A DNA stretch of 64,000 nt from Candidatus Coatesiibacteriota bacterium (GTDB taxonomy: Bacteria; RBG-13-66-14; B26-G2; JAUVZD01): NCBI GenBank assembly GCA_030602715.1, contig JAUVZD010000007.1, positions 85,146 through 149,145 of the forward strand. Direction: 5' to 3'. The translations under genes were made by a program, and so were the position numbers. Positions 42,946 through 50,654 of the stretch are shown here, one piece after another. Each line of letters opens with the position of its first letter. The stretch's first letter is position 1. The notes beneath the pieces were generated by a model. It had not been told where the DNA came from. It saw nothing but the letters and a program-made list of their open reading frames with translations, and did no database searches.

Positions 42946-44025
42946 ATGAGCAAAAGAATCGTGGTTATAATGGCTGGCGGAAAGGGCGAGCGTTTCTGGC
43001 CCCTCTCCCGAAACACTCGTCCCAAGCAGTTCCTGCGCCTATTGGGAAAAAACACCCTTCTGGAGATGACCCTGGATCTAGCTGTCACAATCCCTAGCGT
43101 GGAACAGGTCTGGGTAGTCACCGGAAAGAATATGGTAGAGCAAATCCGCTCCATCTGTCCCGAGCTTCCCCCGGAAAACATTCTGCTTGAACCGGTGGGG
43201 CGCAACTCAGCCCCCTGTCTGGGGCTTGCCGCCATCAACGCCAAAAAGCGCCTGGGGGCGGAGACGACCATGTTAGCCATGCCCGCTGACGGACTGATTG
43301 AGGACAAAGAAGGTTTTGTCAGGCGGGCGGAGGTAGCCTTCAGCGCCGCCGAGAGCGGTGATTGGCTCTTGACTTTCGGCATCAAGCCCACCCGCCCGGA
43401 GACCGGCTACGGCTATCTGGAGCTGGGAGAGGCGCTGGATGAGGAGAGGGGAATCTACCGGATAAAACGTTTCCACGAGAAGCCCGACTTTATAGATGCA
43501 AAGAGATATCATGCCTCCGATGAGTTCCTGTGGAACAGCGGAATGTTCGCCTTCCGCGCCGACACCTTCCTCTCCGCAGTGAGCACGCACGCACCCGGGC
43601 TGGCTGAGGGACTTGCCAGGCTGGAGGAAGCCCTGGGCACCCCCGAATACCCAGCCCGCCTGGCGGAAATCTTTCCCACCCTGCCGGCGGAGTCGGTTGA
43701 CTACGCCATAATGGAGAAGGCGGACAACATCCTGACCGTCCACACCGACATCGGCTGGGACGACATCGGCAACTGGGACGCCCTGGACAGGCTGGTGGAG
43801 AAGGATGCGGACGGCAATGTGGTCGTCAATCGGGCGCTCACCGTTGAGAGCGGTGACAACATCATAGTCGGCGAAGATGTTACCATCGCCACTCTGGGTG
43901 TGGAGGGGCTGATTATCGTCGCCACCAAAGACGCCGTCCTGGTCACCCGTAAAGACCAGGGGCACAACATCCGCAAGCTGATAGAGAAAATTAAGGAAGA
44001 CGACGAGCTGGAGGGGCTACTCTGA
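42946..44025 (+). CDS. Mannose-1-phosphate guanylyltransferase
   Basis: 359 residues from ATG 42946 (an AAGGA site upstream). GDP-mannose pyrophosphorylase fold: MAGGKGERFWPLSRNTRPKQFLRL (nucleotide loop with catalytic Arg/Lys), ENILLEPVGRNSAPCLGLAA, TMLAMPADGLIEDKEGF, KPTRPETGYGYLELG, HEKPDFIDAKRY, FLWNSGMFAFRA and DIGWDDIGNWDAL. It lacks the C-terminal isomerase domain of bifunctional ManC. It makes GDP-mannose for polysaccharide or glycolipid synthesis. Followed by tatC after 50 bp. Confidence 0.94.
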   Translation: MSKRIVVIMAGGKGERFWPLSRNTRPKQFLRLLGKNTLLEMTLDLAVTIPSVEQVWVVTGKNMVEQIRSICPELPPENILLEPVGRNSAPCLGLAAINAKKRLGAETTMLAMPADGLIEDKEGFVRRAEVAFSAAESGDWLLTFGIKPTRPETGYGYLELGEALDEERGIYRIKRFHEKPDFIDAKRYHASDEFLWNSGMFAFRADTFLSAVSTHAPGLAEGLARLEEALGTPEYPARLAEIFPTLPAESVDYAIMEKADNILTVHTDIGWDDIGNWDALDRLVEKDADGNVVVNRALTVESGDNIIVGEDVTIATLGVEGLIIVATKDAVLVTRKDQGHNIRKLIEKIKEDDELEGLL

Positions 44026-44075
44026 GGACGGAAGGTAAAGGCGAGGGGAAGGGAATCTTCCGTCGCCTGCGCCGT

Positions 44076-44831
44076 ATGCAGGAGGGTGAAGGAGGAGAGA
44101 AGCCCCCAAAGGAGGAGAACTCGGCTGACGGCAAGCGGATGGGTTTTCTGAACCATCTGGAGGAGCTACGCAAGGCTCTACTGCGCATCCTGCTCACCCT
44201 CGTTTCGGGCACTATCGTATGCTTCTACTTCGCCCGCCAACTATTAACCTTCATAACACACCCCGCCGGCATTGTTTTACAATATATCACCCCCTTTGAG
44301 GCTTTCTTCGCCCAGCTGAAGGTGGCATTCGCCCTTGGTCTCTACATCACCCTACCGCTCAACGCCTTCTTCCTCTGGCAGTTCATCGCCCCAGCCATCC
44401 ACCGCCGACGCAAAGCCTTCATCGTCCCCTTCATGGTCTTCATCTTCATCTTCTTCACCGTCGGTGCGGCTTTCGCCTATTACATCCTGCCGGTCACCAT
44501 GAAGTTCTTCCGCAGTTTTGAGATGGAGGGGACTCTTGAAGCCCACTGGACCATCGGGCGTTATGTGGACTTCGTCCTGCGCATGCTCATCGGCTTCGGG
44601 ATGGTCTTTGAGGGACCGGTGGTGGTCTTCTTCCTTGCTAGGATGGGGATACTCTCAGCGGGGACAATGCTTTCCAAGTGGAAGTGGTTTATACTGGGGA
44701 TATTCATCCTGGCTGCGGTAATCACCCCGGGACAGGATGTCTTCAGTATGATGCTATTGGCGGCGCCTCTGGTGGCGCTCTATTTCATATCCATCCTGGT
44801 CGCCTGGCTGGCTTACCCCAAGCGGAGATAA
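44076..44831 (+). CDS. tatC: Twin-arginine translocase subunit TatC
   Basis: 251 residues. An unusually long charged N terminus (about 22 residues) precedes the family signature MGFLNHLEELRKALLRI. Six membrane helices follow, with ITPFEAFFAQLKVAFALGLYITLPLNAFFLWQFIAP and GFGMVFEGPVVVFFLARMGILS (the conserved F-E-x-P). TatC recognises twin-arginine signal peptides. No tatA/B gene is in the window. Confidence 0.95.
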   Translation: MQEGEGGEKPPKEENSADGKRMGFLNHLEELRKALLRILLTLVSGTIVCFYFARQLLTFITHPAGIVLQYITPFEAFFAQLKVAFALGLYITLPLNAFFLWQFIAPAIHRRRKAFIVPFMVFIFIFFTVGAAFAYYILPVTMKFFRSFEMEGTLEAHWTIGRYVDFVLRMLIGFGMVFEGPVVVFFLARMGILSAGTMLSKWKWFILGIFILAAVITPGQDVFSMMLLAAPLVALYFISILVAWLAYPKRR

Positions 44832-44885
44832 TAATATAGCGGAGATAATAAAATCCCCGCTACAACTCAACCAGCGGCTAAGACC

Positions 44886-46070
44886 TCACATCACCACATC
44901 AAATTCCCCCTCAAAGAGATAGTCCTCTATCCCCTCCTTGCCCAGAAACTCCATCACCGGCTCCTCCTCCAGCAGGTCGTCTATCTCTGCCGACCCATCG
45001 GAGAGAGTAACCCGCACCTCAAAGGTATGGTGCGCCTCGCCCAACAGCCCCTCGCCGAAATCAACCCACACTGCAAGCACCCGCACCAAAACCACCACCG
45101 CCTCCCCGTCGTCGCGCAGTTTAGTCGCAGACTCAACACGATATGCGCTCAAGCGTTGCTCGGAAACTTTACCGAAGTAAGCCACAGCCCCATCCACACC
45201 TCCATACCCGGCAATCAGATTGTTGCTTGCCAGGGCTAGGCACTCCTCTCCTCTGTGGTTTATCCAGGCGCTCATGAACCGCTCCACAGCGTTACGAGAA
45301 ATCTCCAGGACCACACCCAGCAGGTCGCTGTAGGCACTCACCCCCTCGCTCTTTAGCAGTTCACCAAGCGACTTTGCCTCATCCATTAGTTCCTCCGCCC
45401 TCTCCTCCATCTCCCCCTGAATGAGACCCACCTCCCGCTTATATTGATAATTCTGATAGAGAATCAAGCCGACCCCAAGCATCAATATGACTACGGCGAT
45501 AAATATCGGCACCGCACGCCGGGAGTAGGGGATGACCATCACCGCAAGCAGAACCACCCCGCCCGCAAGAAGGGGCCACAACACAGAAAGCAGGGAGGCG
45601 GGGCTTCTCTTCATGCGAAAGACCGTCCCCTCTCCGCTCAGACGGGGGAACTCCACTCCATCCGGGGGCTCCTCTCCGGCGGTGACCGTTATGCTTTGAT
45701 AGCCCCGCCGTTCACATCTTATCTCCGCTATGAGCTTCCCCTTGTATCCCGAGGGACCGAAGGCTCCCCCCTGGGCATCATATCCAAGCAGACCGGGTTC
45801 CCCCATATCCAGCAGGACCAGGTGAGCCAGACCGTCGCTTCCGCTAGCCCCCTCAACCGACACCCCGGAGTAAACTCGGGCCTGGAGGTCGGCGAAATCA
45901 ATATCCTGATAGGTGACGGTTATGAGTGCATCGCTCAAAGGGTTCCCCTCCGCATCCAGGATGACGAAGGTATAGACCCCCTCAAGCCCGGAAGCCCACA
46001 CCGCCCCGGCAAAGGAGAGCAGGGTCAAAAATCCGACCAGGAAGGTCAAGTGTCGGCGAACTCCTCTCAT
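44886..46070 (-). CDS. Membrane protein with N-terminal beta-sandwich, function unknown
   Basis: 394 residues from ATG 46070 (GGAAAGG upstream). Signal peptide about 1-26; an exported beta-sandwich of CarboxypepD_reg type (GVYTFVILDAEGNPLSDALITV); two membrane helices (about 162-182 and 188-208). Then a coiled coil (EVGLIQGEMEERAEELMDEAKSLGELL) and a C-terminal alpha/beta domain (AVERFMSAWINHRGEECLALAS ... AVVVLVRVLAVWVDFGEGLLGEAHHTF). That last domain has the look of an NTF2-like/Tim44-like fold, though I am unsure. No family recognised. It is convergent with tatC and divergent from ackA. Confidence 0.7.
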   Translation of the reverse strand: MRGVRRHLTFLVGFLTLLSFAGAVWASGLEGVYTFVILDAEGNPLSDALITVTYQDIDFADLQARVYSGVSVEGASGSDGLAHLVLLDMGEPGLLGYDAQGGAFGPSGYKGKLIAEIRCERRGYQSITVTAGEEPPDGVEFPRLSGEGTVFRMKRSPASLLSVLWPLLAGGVVLLAVMVIPYSRRAVPIFIAVVILMLGVGLILYQNYQYKREVGLIQGEMEERAEELMDEAKSLGELLKSEGVSAYSDLLGVVLEISRNAVERFMSAWINHRGEECLALASNNLIAGYGGVDGAVAYFGKVSEQRLSAYRVESATKLRDDGEAVVVLVRVLAVWVDFGEGLLGEAHHTFEVRVTLSDGSAEIDDLLEEEPVMEFLGKEGIEDYLFEGEFDVVM

Positions 46071-46150
46071 GGTCCTTTCCCTCACAATCCAATGATATAC
46101 AAATTCTGGCAGAAGTAAACCGTAAAAAGGGCGGGCAGGCATTATTTGGC

Positions 46151-46178
46151 TTTACATGCTTTCCGCTTATGCTATCAT
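46151..46178 (+). promoter_or_regulatory. Possible promoter of ackA
   Basis: TTTACA, 16-nt spacer, TATCAT, about 85 bp before the ackA ATG. Confidence 0.4.
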
Positions 46179-46261
46179 AATCCCCAAATTGATAAAATTC
46201 TCACAATCTTCCCCTCCCCCCAAATAAAGCTCTGCCCAGAGGGAAAGAGAGCTTCCTGGAT

Positions 46262-47473
46262 ATGTCCATAATACTGGTGGTCAATGTCGGTTCCTCCTCG
46301 GTGAAGTATCAGCTCATAGACATGGGCAAGGACAAACCAGTCCGCCTTGCCAGAGGTTTGGTGGAGCGCATCGGGCTGGACAGCTCCATTCACACCTACA
46401 TCCCTTTAGACGGAGAGATGATGCGCAAAGAGCTGGAGGTCCCCGACCACAGCAAGGCAATTGAGGTCGCCCTGGAGACCCTCCTTGACCCCGATGTGGG
46501 CGTGATCGCCGACAGGGGGGAGATAGCCGCCGTCGGTCATCGTGTGGTGCACGGGGGGGAGAAGTTCTCCTCCTCCACCATCATCAACGACGAAGTAATG
46601 GAGCAAATAATGGAATGCCGGCGCCTGGCTCCACTGCACAACCCCCACAACATAAAGGGCATTGAGGCTTGCCGACGGCTCTTTCCCCACACACCACAAG
46701 TAGCGGTCTTTGACACCGCCTTCCATCAGAGCATGCCCCCCCACGCCTTCCTCTACGCCCTCCCCCACGAGCTATACACCGAGCAGGGGGTGCGCAGATA
46801 CGGCTTCCACGGCTCAAGCCACCGCTTCGTTGCCCGGGAAGCGGCACGGGAGCTGGGCAGACCTCTCTCCGAGCTGAAACTGATCACCGTCCATCTGGGA
46901 AACGGCTGCTCCATAACCGCTGTGCAGGGCGGGGCATCCATGGACACCTCCATGGGTCTAACACCGCTGGAGGGTCTGGTAATGGGCACCCGCTCGGGGG
47001 ACATAGACCCGGCCATACCTTTGATGCTGATGCGCACTTCGGGAATCCATACCGAGGGGATGGAGCGGATATTGAACCGCAAGAGCGGAATTCTGGGGCT
47101 CTCGGGAATCGGAAGCGACATGCGGGAGATTGAGGAAGCTGTAGAGGCGGGGGACGAAGCCGGCATCCGCACCCTTGAGGTCTTCTGCTATCGGATTAAG
47201 AAATACATCGGCGCCTATATGACGGTTCTGGGCGGATTGGACGCCCTGGTCTTTACCGGCGGAATCGGCGAAAACTCCATGGTGGTGCGGCAAAAATCCA
47301 CCGCGGGTCTGGAGTTTCTGGGCATCCATCTTGACCATGAGCAAAACCGGAGGCTCAACCGCAGTCGCGGGCGGATAAGCAGGCAAGATTCACCGGTGGC
47401 GGTCTTCATCATCCCCACCGACGAGGAGCTGGTGATAGCCGAGGACACCTACGCCCTCCTGGGCGGGGGCTAG
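46262..47473 (+). CDS. ackA: Acetate kinase
   Basis: 403 residues. Interconverts acetyl phosphate plus ADP and acetate plus ATP, the ATP-forming step of acetate fermentation. Motifs: ILVVNVGSSSVKYQLID, VGHRVVHGGEKF, PLHNPHNIKGIEAC, AVFDTAFHQSMPPHA, RRYGFHGSSHRFVA, LGNGCSITAV, DTSMGLTPLEGLVMGTRSGDIDP and FTGGIGENS. Its last 60 codons (47291-47473) lie inside a 303-bp segment repeated at 49195-49497, so the window carries one full and one fragmentary copy of the 3' end. No pta gene is adjacent. The ribosome site before the ATG is weak. Confidence 0.96.
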   Translation: MSIILVVNVGSSSVKYQLIDMGKDKPVRLARGLVERIGLDSSIHTYIPLDGEMMRKELEVPDHSKAIEVALETLLDPDVGVIADRGEIAAVGHRVVHGGEKFSSSTIINDEVMEQIMECRRLAPLHNPHNIKGIEACRRLFPHTPQVAVFDTAFHQSMPPHAFLYALPHELYTEQGVRRYGFHGSSHRFVAREAARELGRPLSELKLITVHLGNGCSITAVQGGASMDTSMGLTPLEGLVMGTRSGDIDPAIPLMLMRTSGIHTEGMERILNRKSGILGLSGIGSDMREIEEAVEAGDEAGIRTLEVFCYRIKKYIGAYMTVLGGLDALVFTGGIGENSMVVRQKSTAGLEFLGIHLDHEQNRRLNRSRGRISRQDSPVAVFIIPTDEELVIAEDTYALLGGG

Positions 47474-47593
47474 GGGAAATTTCCTCTTTTGGAGTTATTT
47501 TCGGGTGTTACATCTGTGGGGGTATCGGGGCGGATATTATACCGTTAAACTTAAGACCCATCCATCAATTGAACAGAGCCCTTAAATTACCCA
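47291..47593. repeat. 303-bp direct repeat, left copy
   Basis: Covers the last 60 codons of ackA, its 3' flank, and 29 bp matching the 3' end of the minus-strand secreted gene. By hand alignment it differs from the right copy (49195-49497) at about 16 positions with no gaps, i.e. roughly 95% identity. The copies are offset by exactly 1904 bp. Confidence 0.93.
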
Positions 47594-47652
47594 ATGAATC
47601 CTGTCCACCACAACACGCGTGGGGAATACTAACACACCACCCGTAACCCACC
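47565..47652 (-). pseudogene. Remnant of a second tail-motif protein gene
   Basis: On the minus strand a short frame ends SLGNLRALFN followed by TGA, identical to the C terminus of the protein at 49469-49969. Ser and Leu before the repeat boundary are conserved with different codons (TCA-TTG versus TCT-CTG). The frame is open for only about 28 codons upstream, without a start or signal peptide, so it is a fragment. Either it is a true decayed paralogue or the repeat boundary lies here by chance. Confidence 0.55.
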
Positions 47653-47691
47653 TGTCAGTTTTTATTCTGACCGCAAACAAATGAATACCAC

Positions 47692-47720
47692 TTGACAAGC
47701 GGAGATTTTTATATTAATAT
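47692..47720 (+). promoter_or_regulatory. Promoter of the repeat-propeller gene
   Basis: TTGACA, 17-nt spacer, TAATAT; leader about 85 nt with an ACGAGGAGG ribosome site before ATG 47811. Confidence 0.75.
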
Positions 47721-47810
47721 GTAAGTAGGGCGGCGGGCACTTTTTAGATTACCAAAGAACCTGAAAGTTCCTATCTAGCTTGCTCTTTAAAATCTAACGA
47801 GGAGGATAAG

Positions 47811-49007
47811 ATGAGTAAGCAACTCAAAAAAACATCCCTTGTTGGGATGGTTATGCTCTTTTTGGCAATCCCCCTCTTTGCCCAACCACCTGACATCCTG
47901 TGGACGAAGACGTACGGTGGGGAAGGCACGGAGGAGGGTTATACTGTTCTCGAAACCTCGGATGGCGGGTATATCATCTCAGGGTGGACAACCTCCTACG
48001 GTGCAGGTGAGATGGATGTTTACCTTATCAAGACCGATGCTGACGGTAATTTGTTGTGGGAAAAGACCTTCGGTGGCGAATCGTGGGATCAGGGCCTTGA
48101 GATGTGTCAAACCTCTGATGGTGGATACGCAATAACCGGCAAGTCGGCCTCGTTCAATATGGAGGAGGAATTTGAGTTCCCTGCCATGATGTTTGACGCT
48201 TACCTGGTAAAGACCGATGCTGACGGTAATCTGTTGTGGGAAAAGACCTACGGTGGCGAATCTATGGATCAAGCATTTGGGATATGCGAGACCGCAGACA
48301 GCGGGTTGATTTTTACGGGCAGCAGCAACGACGACGTTTATCTTGTGAAGACCGACGCTGAAGGCGAGGTTGAGTGGGAGAAGACTTACGGCGGAGAACG
48401 GGCTGACTGGGGCCAAGGGGTGAGCCAGACAACTGACGGCGGCTACATCATCTCAGGATGGACGAACTCCTACGGTGCAGGTGAGATAGATGCCTACTTT
48501 ATAAAGACCGATGCCTCAGGCGACACGTTGTGGACAAGTGTCTACGGAGGGGTAGCCATGGATTTTGCTGGTTCGGTATGTCAGAACCCTGATGGCTCCT
48601 ACATCGCTTCAGGTATGACCGCATCCTTTGGTGAAGGCCGGAGTGATATGTGGCTTATAAAGCTCGATGCTAACGGTGACAGCCTGTGGACAAAGACATA
48701 CGGCGGCGAAGGCTCGGAGGTGGCTTTTGACTACTGCTTCACCCCTGACGGAGGGTGTGTAATAGCGGCGATGACCGATTCTTACGGCTCCGGAGAAGGG
48801 GATGCTTACCTGGTAAAGATAGACGCCGAGGGTAATCTCTTGTGGGAAAAAACCATGGGTGGCGAAGCCAAAGACGGTGCCTACTACGTGACCCAGACCG
48901 CAGACGGCGGTTTCATTGTCACCGGCTGGAACGCCTCAGAGGGAGCAGGCGCTGAGGACGTGTACCTCGTAAAGCTGGGACCCGATCCAGGAACCGGCGG
49001 GGAGTAG
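47811..49007 (+). CDS. Secreted seven-repeat beta-propeller protein
   Basis: 398 residues. Signal peptide about 1-25 (AIPLFAQ). The whole mature part is seven near-identical repeats of about 50 residues built on LWTKTYGGEGxExG, QTxDGGYIISGWT, SYGAGExDxYLIKTDADGN; one repeat has a short insert (SFNMEEEFEFPAMM). This is a surface or secreted propeller found widely in FCB and candidate phyla. Some repeats are almost identical in DNA (for example around 48035 and 48218, and 47975 and 48450), so they arose by recent duplication. The gene occupies the insert between the two 303-bp repeats and has its own promoter. It does not carry the SLGxLRxLF tail; it ends in GPDPGTGGE. Confidence 0.87.
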   Translation: MSKQLKKTSLVGMVMLFLAIPLFAQPPDILWTKTYGGEGTEEGYTVLETSDGGYIISGWTTSYGAGEMDVYLIKTDADGNLLWEKTFGGESWDQGLEMCQTSDGGYAITGKSASFNMEEEFEFPAMMFDAYLVKTDADGNLLWEKTYGGESMDQAFGICETADSGLIFTGSSNDDVYLVKTDAEGEVEWEKTYGGERADWGQGVSQTTDGGYIISGWTNSYGAGEIDAYFIKTDASGDTLWTSVYGGVAMDFAGSVCQNPDGSYIASGMTASFGEGRSDMWLIKLDANGDSLWTKTYGGEGSEVAFDYCFTPDGGCVIAAMTDSYGSGEGDAYLVKIDAEGNLLWEKTMGGEAKDGAYYVTQTADGGFIVTGWNASEGAGAEDVYLVKLGPDPGTGGE

Positions 49008-49194
49008 CATTCCGATTATGACTCTGAGTTGAATCCGTGCCAGGAGGTAATCCCAATTATCTAACAATAAAAACACAGAGCGGCGAGGTTAATGGTGTTG
49101 AGATAATATCATTTCCATAAGCCTCGCAGGGCAACGTTCGCGACCTGTGAATGTCCTTATCTGGGTGATTTATCGCATTTCCTTTTCGTTCCGC

Positions 49195-49377
49195 CAAAAA
49201 TCCACCGCCGGTATGGAGTTTCTGGGCATCCATCTTGACCAGGAGCAAAACCGGAGGCTCAACAGCAGTCGGGGGCGGATAAGCAGGCAAGATTCACCGG
49301 TGGCGGTCTTCATCATCCCCACCGACGAGGAGCTGGTGATAGCCGAGGACACCTACGCACTGCTGGGCGGGGGCTAG
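49195..49377 (+). pseudogene. ackA 3'-end fragment (duplicate)
   Basis: 60 codons plus stop reading KSTAGMEFLGIHLDQEQNRR ... EDTYALLGGG, matching the last 60 residues of ackA with three substitutions near its start (L to M, H to Q, R to S). It has no start codon or promoter of its own and lacks the catalytic domain. It is part of the right copy of the 303-bp repeat. Confidence 0.93.
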
Positions 49378-49497
49378 GGGAATTTTCCTCTTTTGGAGTT
49401 ATTTTCGGGTGTTACATATGTGGGGGTATCGGGGCGGATATAATAAAGTTAACCATAAAGCCCATCCATCAATTGAACAGAGCCCTTAAATTACCCA
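49195..49497. repeat. 303-bp direct repeat, right copy
   Basis: The partner of 47291-47593. Here the ackA end is a fragment and the minus-strand secreted gene is complete, the reverse of the left copy. Confidence 0.93.
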
Positions 49498-49969
49498 GAG
49501 ACTTCGGTTCCACACCTGTATTAGTAAACCTATCAACCCAACTGTTATCCTCGTCAAATATAACCCAGCCTTCACCTTCAGGGATAGTGTTAAGAAGTAT
49601 TAATTCATATCCCTCTCCATGTTCAGAGTAAAAACCGCAGTCAAATTGCTCCTCTATGTAGGTATCACCAGGATTAATATCAAAGTAAAAATCAGCATAA
49701 TCATCGTAATCATAAACAATAAAATGAAAATTTAGTACATTCGTATTAACTAAGGTGTTTTCAGAGAGATATATACCTATCTGGATATAATCCAAATAAG
49801 CAGATGGTTCATTTTGACCATCCTCACCATAGTCCCAATTGTAGTGCCACCTTGGATAATCCTCCAAATCCCAGTCCCAATAGGTGTCTGTAAAGTCGTA
49901 GTCCGCCGGGGCTTGCGCCGCGGTCAGGCTTATTGCCAATACCGCTAAAGCTATAATTGTGGTTTTCAT
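49469..49969 (-). CDS. Small exported acidic protein with C-terminal tail motif
   Basis: 166 residues from ATG 49969, which has GGAGG 6 nt before it; a longer frame lacks a site. Signal peptide about 1-20 (ISLTAAQAPA). The mature protein is very acidic and rich in Asp, Tyr and Trp (DFTDTYWDWDLEDYPRWHYNWDYGE) with beta-strand-like segments (LNFHFIVYDYDDYADFYFDI). A calcium-binding or surface role is possible. The last residues, EPKSLGNLRALFN, match the tail of the proteins at 37424-38053 and 1308-2204. Its 3' end overlaps the right 303-bp repeat. Confidence 0.8.
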   Translation of the reverse strand: MKTTIIALAVLAISLTAAQAPADYDFTDTYWDWDLEDYPRWHYNWDYGEDGQNEPSAYLDYIQIGIYLSENTLVNTNVLNFHFIVYDYDDYADFYFDINPGDTYIEEQFDCGFYSEHGEGYELILLNTIPEGEGWVIFDEDNSWVDRFTNTGVEPKSLGNLRALFN

Positions 49970-50005
49970 TGCGGTCCTCCTTGGGTTTATCAATTCAACA
50001 TATCT

Positions 50006-50071
50006 CTAAGGCTGGTGGCAAAATAAAAATGCCCCCACGATGACCATAAGGGCACAGGCGTATTTACTCAT
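50006..50071 (-). CDS. Possible 21-residue hydrophobic peptide
   Basis: ATG 50071 begins 21 codons ending in TAG; residues 5-18 are hydrophobic (ACALMVIVGAFLFC). A full AAGGAGG site lies 8 nt upstream. It is 37 bp before the start of the exported protein at 49469-49969 on the same strand, so it could be a leader or a tiny membrane peptide. An overlapping ATG gives only three codons. Too short to support by composition alone. Confidence 0.35.
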   Translation of the reverse strand: MSKYACALMVIVGAFLFCHQP

Positions 50072-50328
50072 CCATCTCACCTCCTTATTAAAGATTGGAC
50101 TTTATATCATCAAAATACCGGAAAAATTGCCATATTCCACTCCTCTTGATAACAGATCAAACCTCAATATAATTAAAATACCTTATGAAATTACCATAAA
50201 AACTATGAGTTGTCAAGGTGTTCTATAATCCAGCAAATAATCTTTACTGCAAGTCCAAACATCCTTAAAACGCTCGGCGCCCCCCATTCCACCCCCTACC
50301 ACAGACCACCATCCGCGCCCTTTTTACC
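50072..50328. other. Intergenic gap of 257 bp
   Basis: AT-rich to about 50225, then GC-rich up to the rpmF promoter. I see no RNA gene or terminator. Confidence 0.4.
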
Positions 50329-50357
50329 TTGACTTTTCCACCCCTTTCCCCTATAAT
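50329..50357 (+). promoter_or_regulatory. Promoter of the rpmF-plsX-fab operon
   Basis: TTGACT, 17-nt spacer, TATAAT, 40 bp before the rpmF ATG. Confidence 0.8.
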
Positions 50358-50396
50358 CGCTGATTGACCGTCGCCTAGAAAGGGGGAGTGAGCGAG

Positions 50397-50597
50397 ATGG
50401 CATTACCCAAAAGACGCATCTCCAAACAGAGAAAGCGCAAACGCCGCACCCACTGGAAGCTGACCGCCCCTTCGCTGGTCCGCTGTTCCAACTGCGGTAT
50501 CTATATAAAACCCCACCGGGTCTGCCCGGATTGTGGCTACTATCGGGGTCGGCCGGTGGTAGTCATCACCAAAGAGGAGAAAAAGGAGAAGAAGTAG
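50397..50597 (+). CDS. rpmF: Ribosomal protein bL32
   Basis: 66 residues from ATG 50397 (GGGGGAG site); three in-frame codons upstream are not needed. The signature is [21 protein letters not shown], then the zinc site [22 protein letters not shown]. It heads the fatty-acid cluster, an arrangement (rpmF-plsX-fab) conserved across many bacteria. Confidence 0.96.
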   Translation: MALPKRRISKQRKRKRRTHWKLTAPSLVRCSNCGIYIKPHRVCPDCGYYRGRPVVVITKEEKKEKK

Positions 50598-50654
50598 ACG
50601 GGTCTCCTCCACTAGCTGTATCTCTCTTCCGATCGGATACCGACCTACAACATC

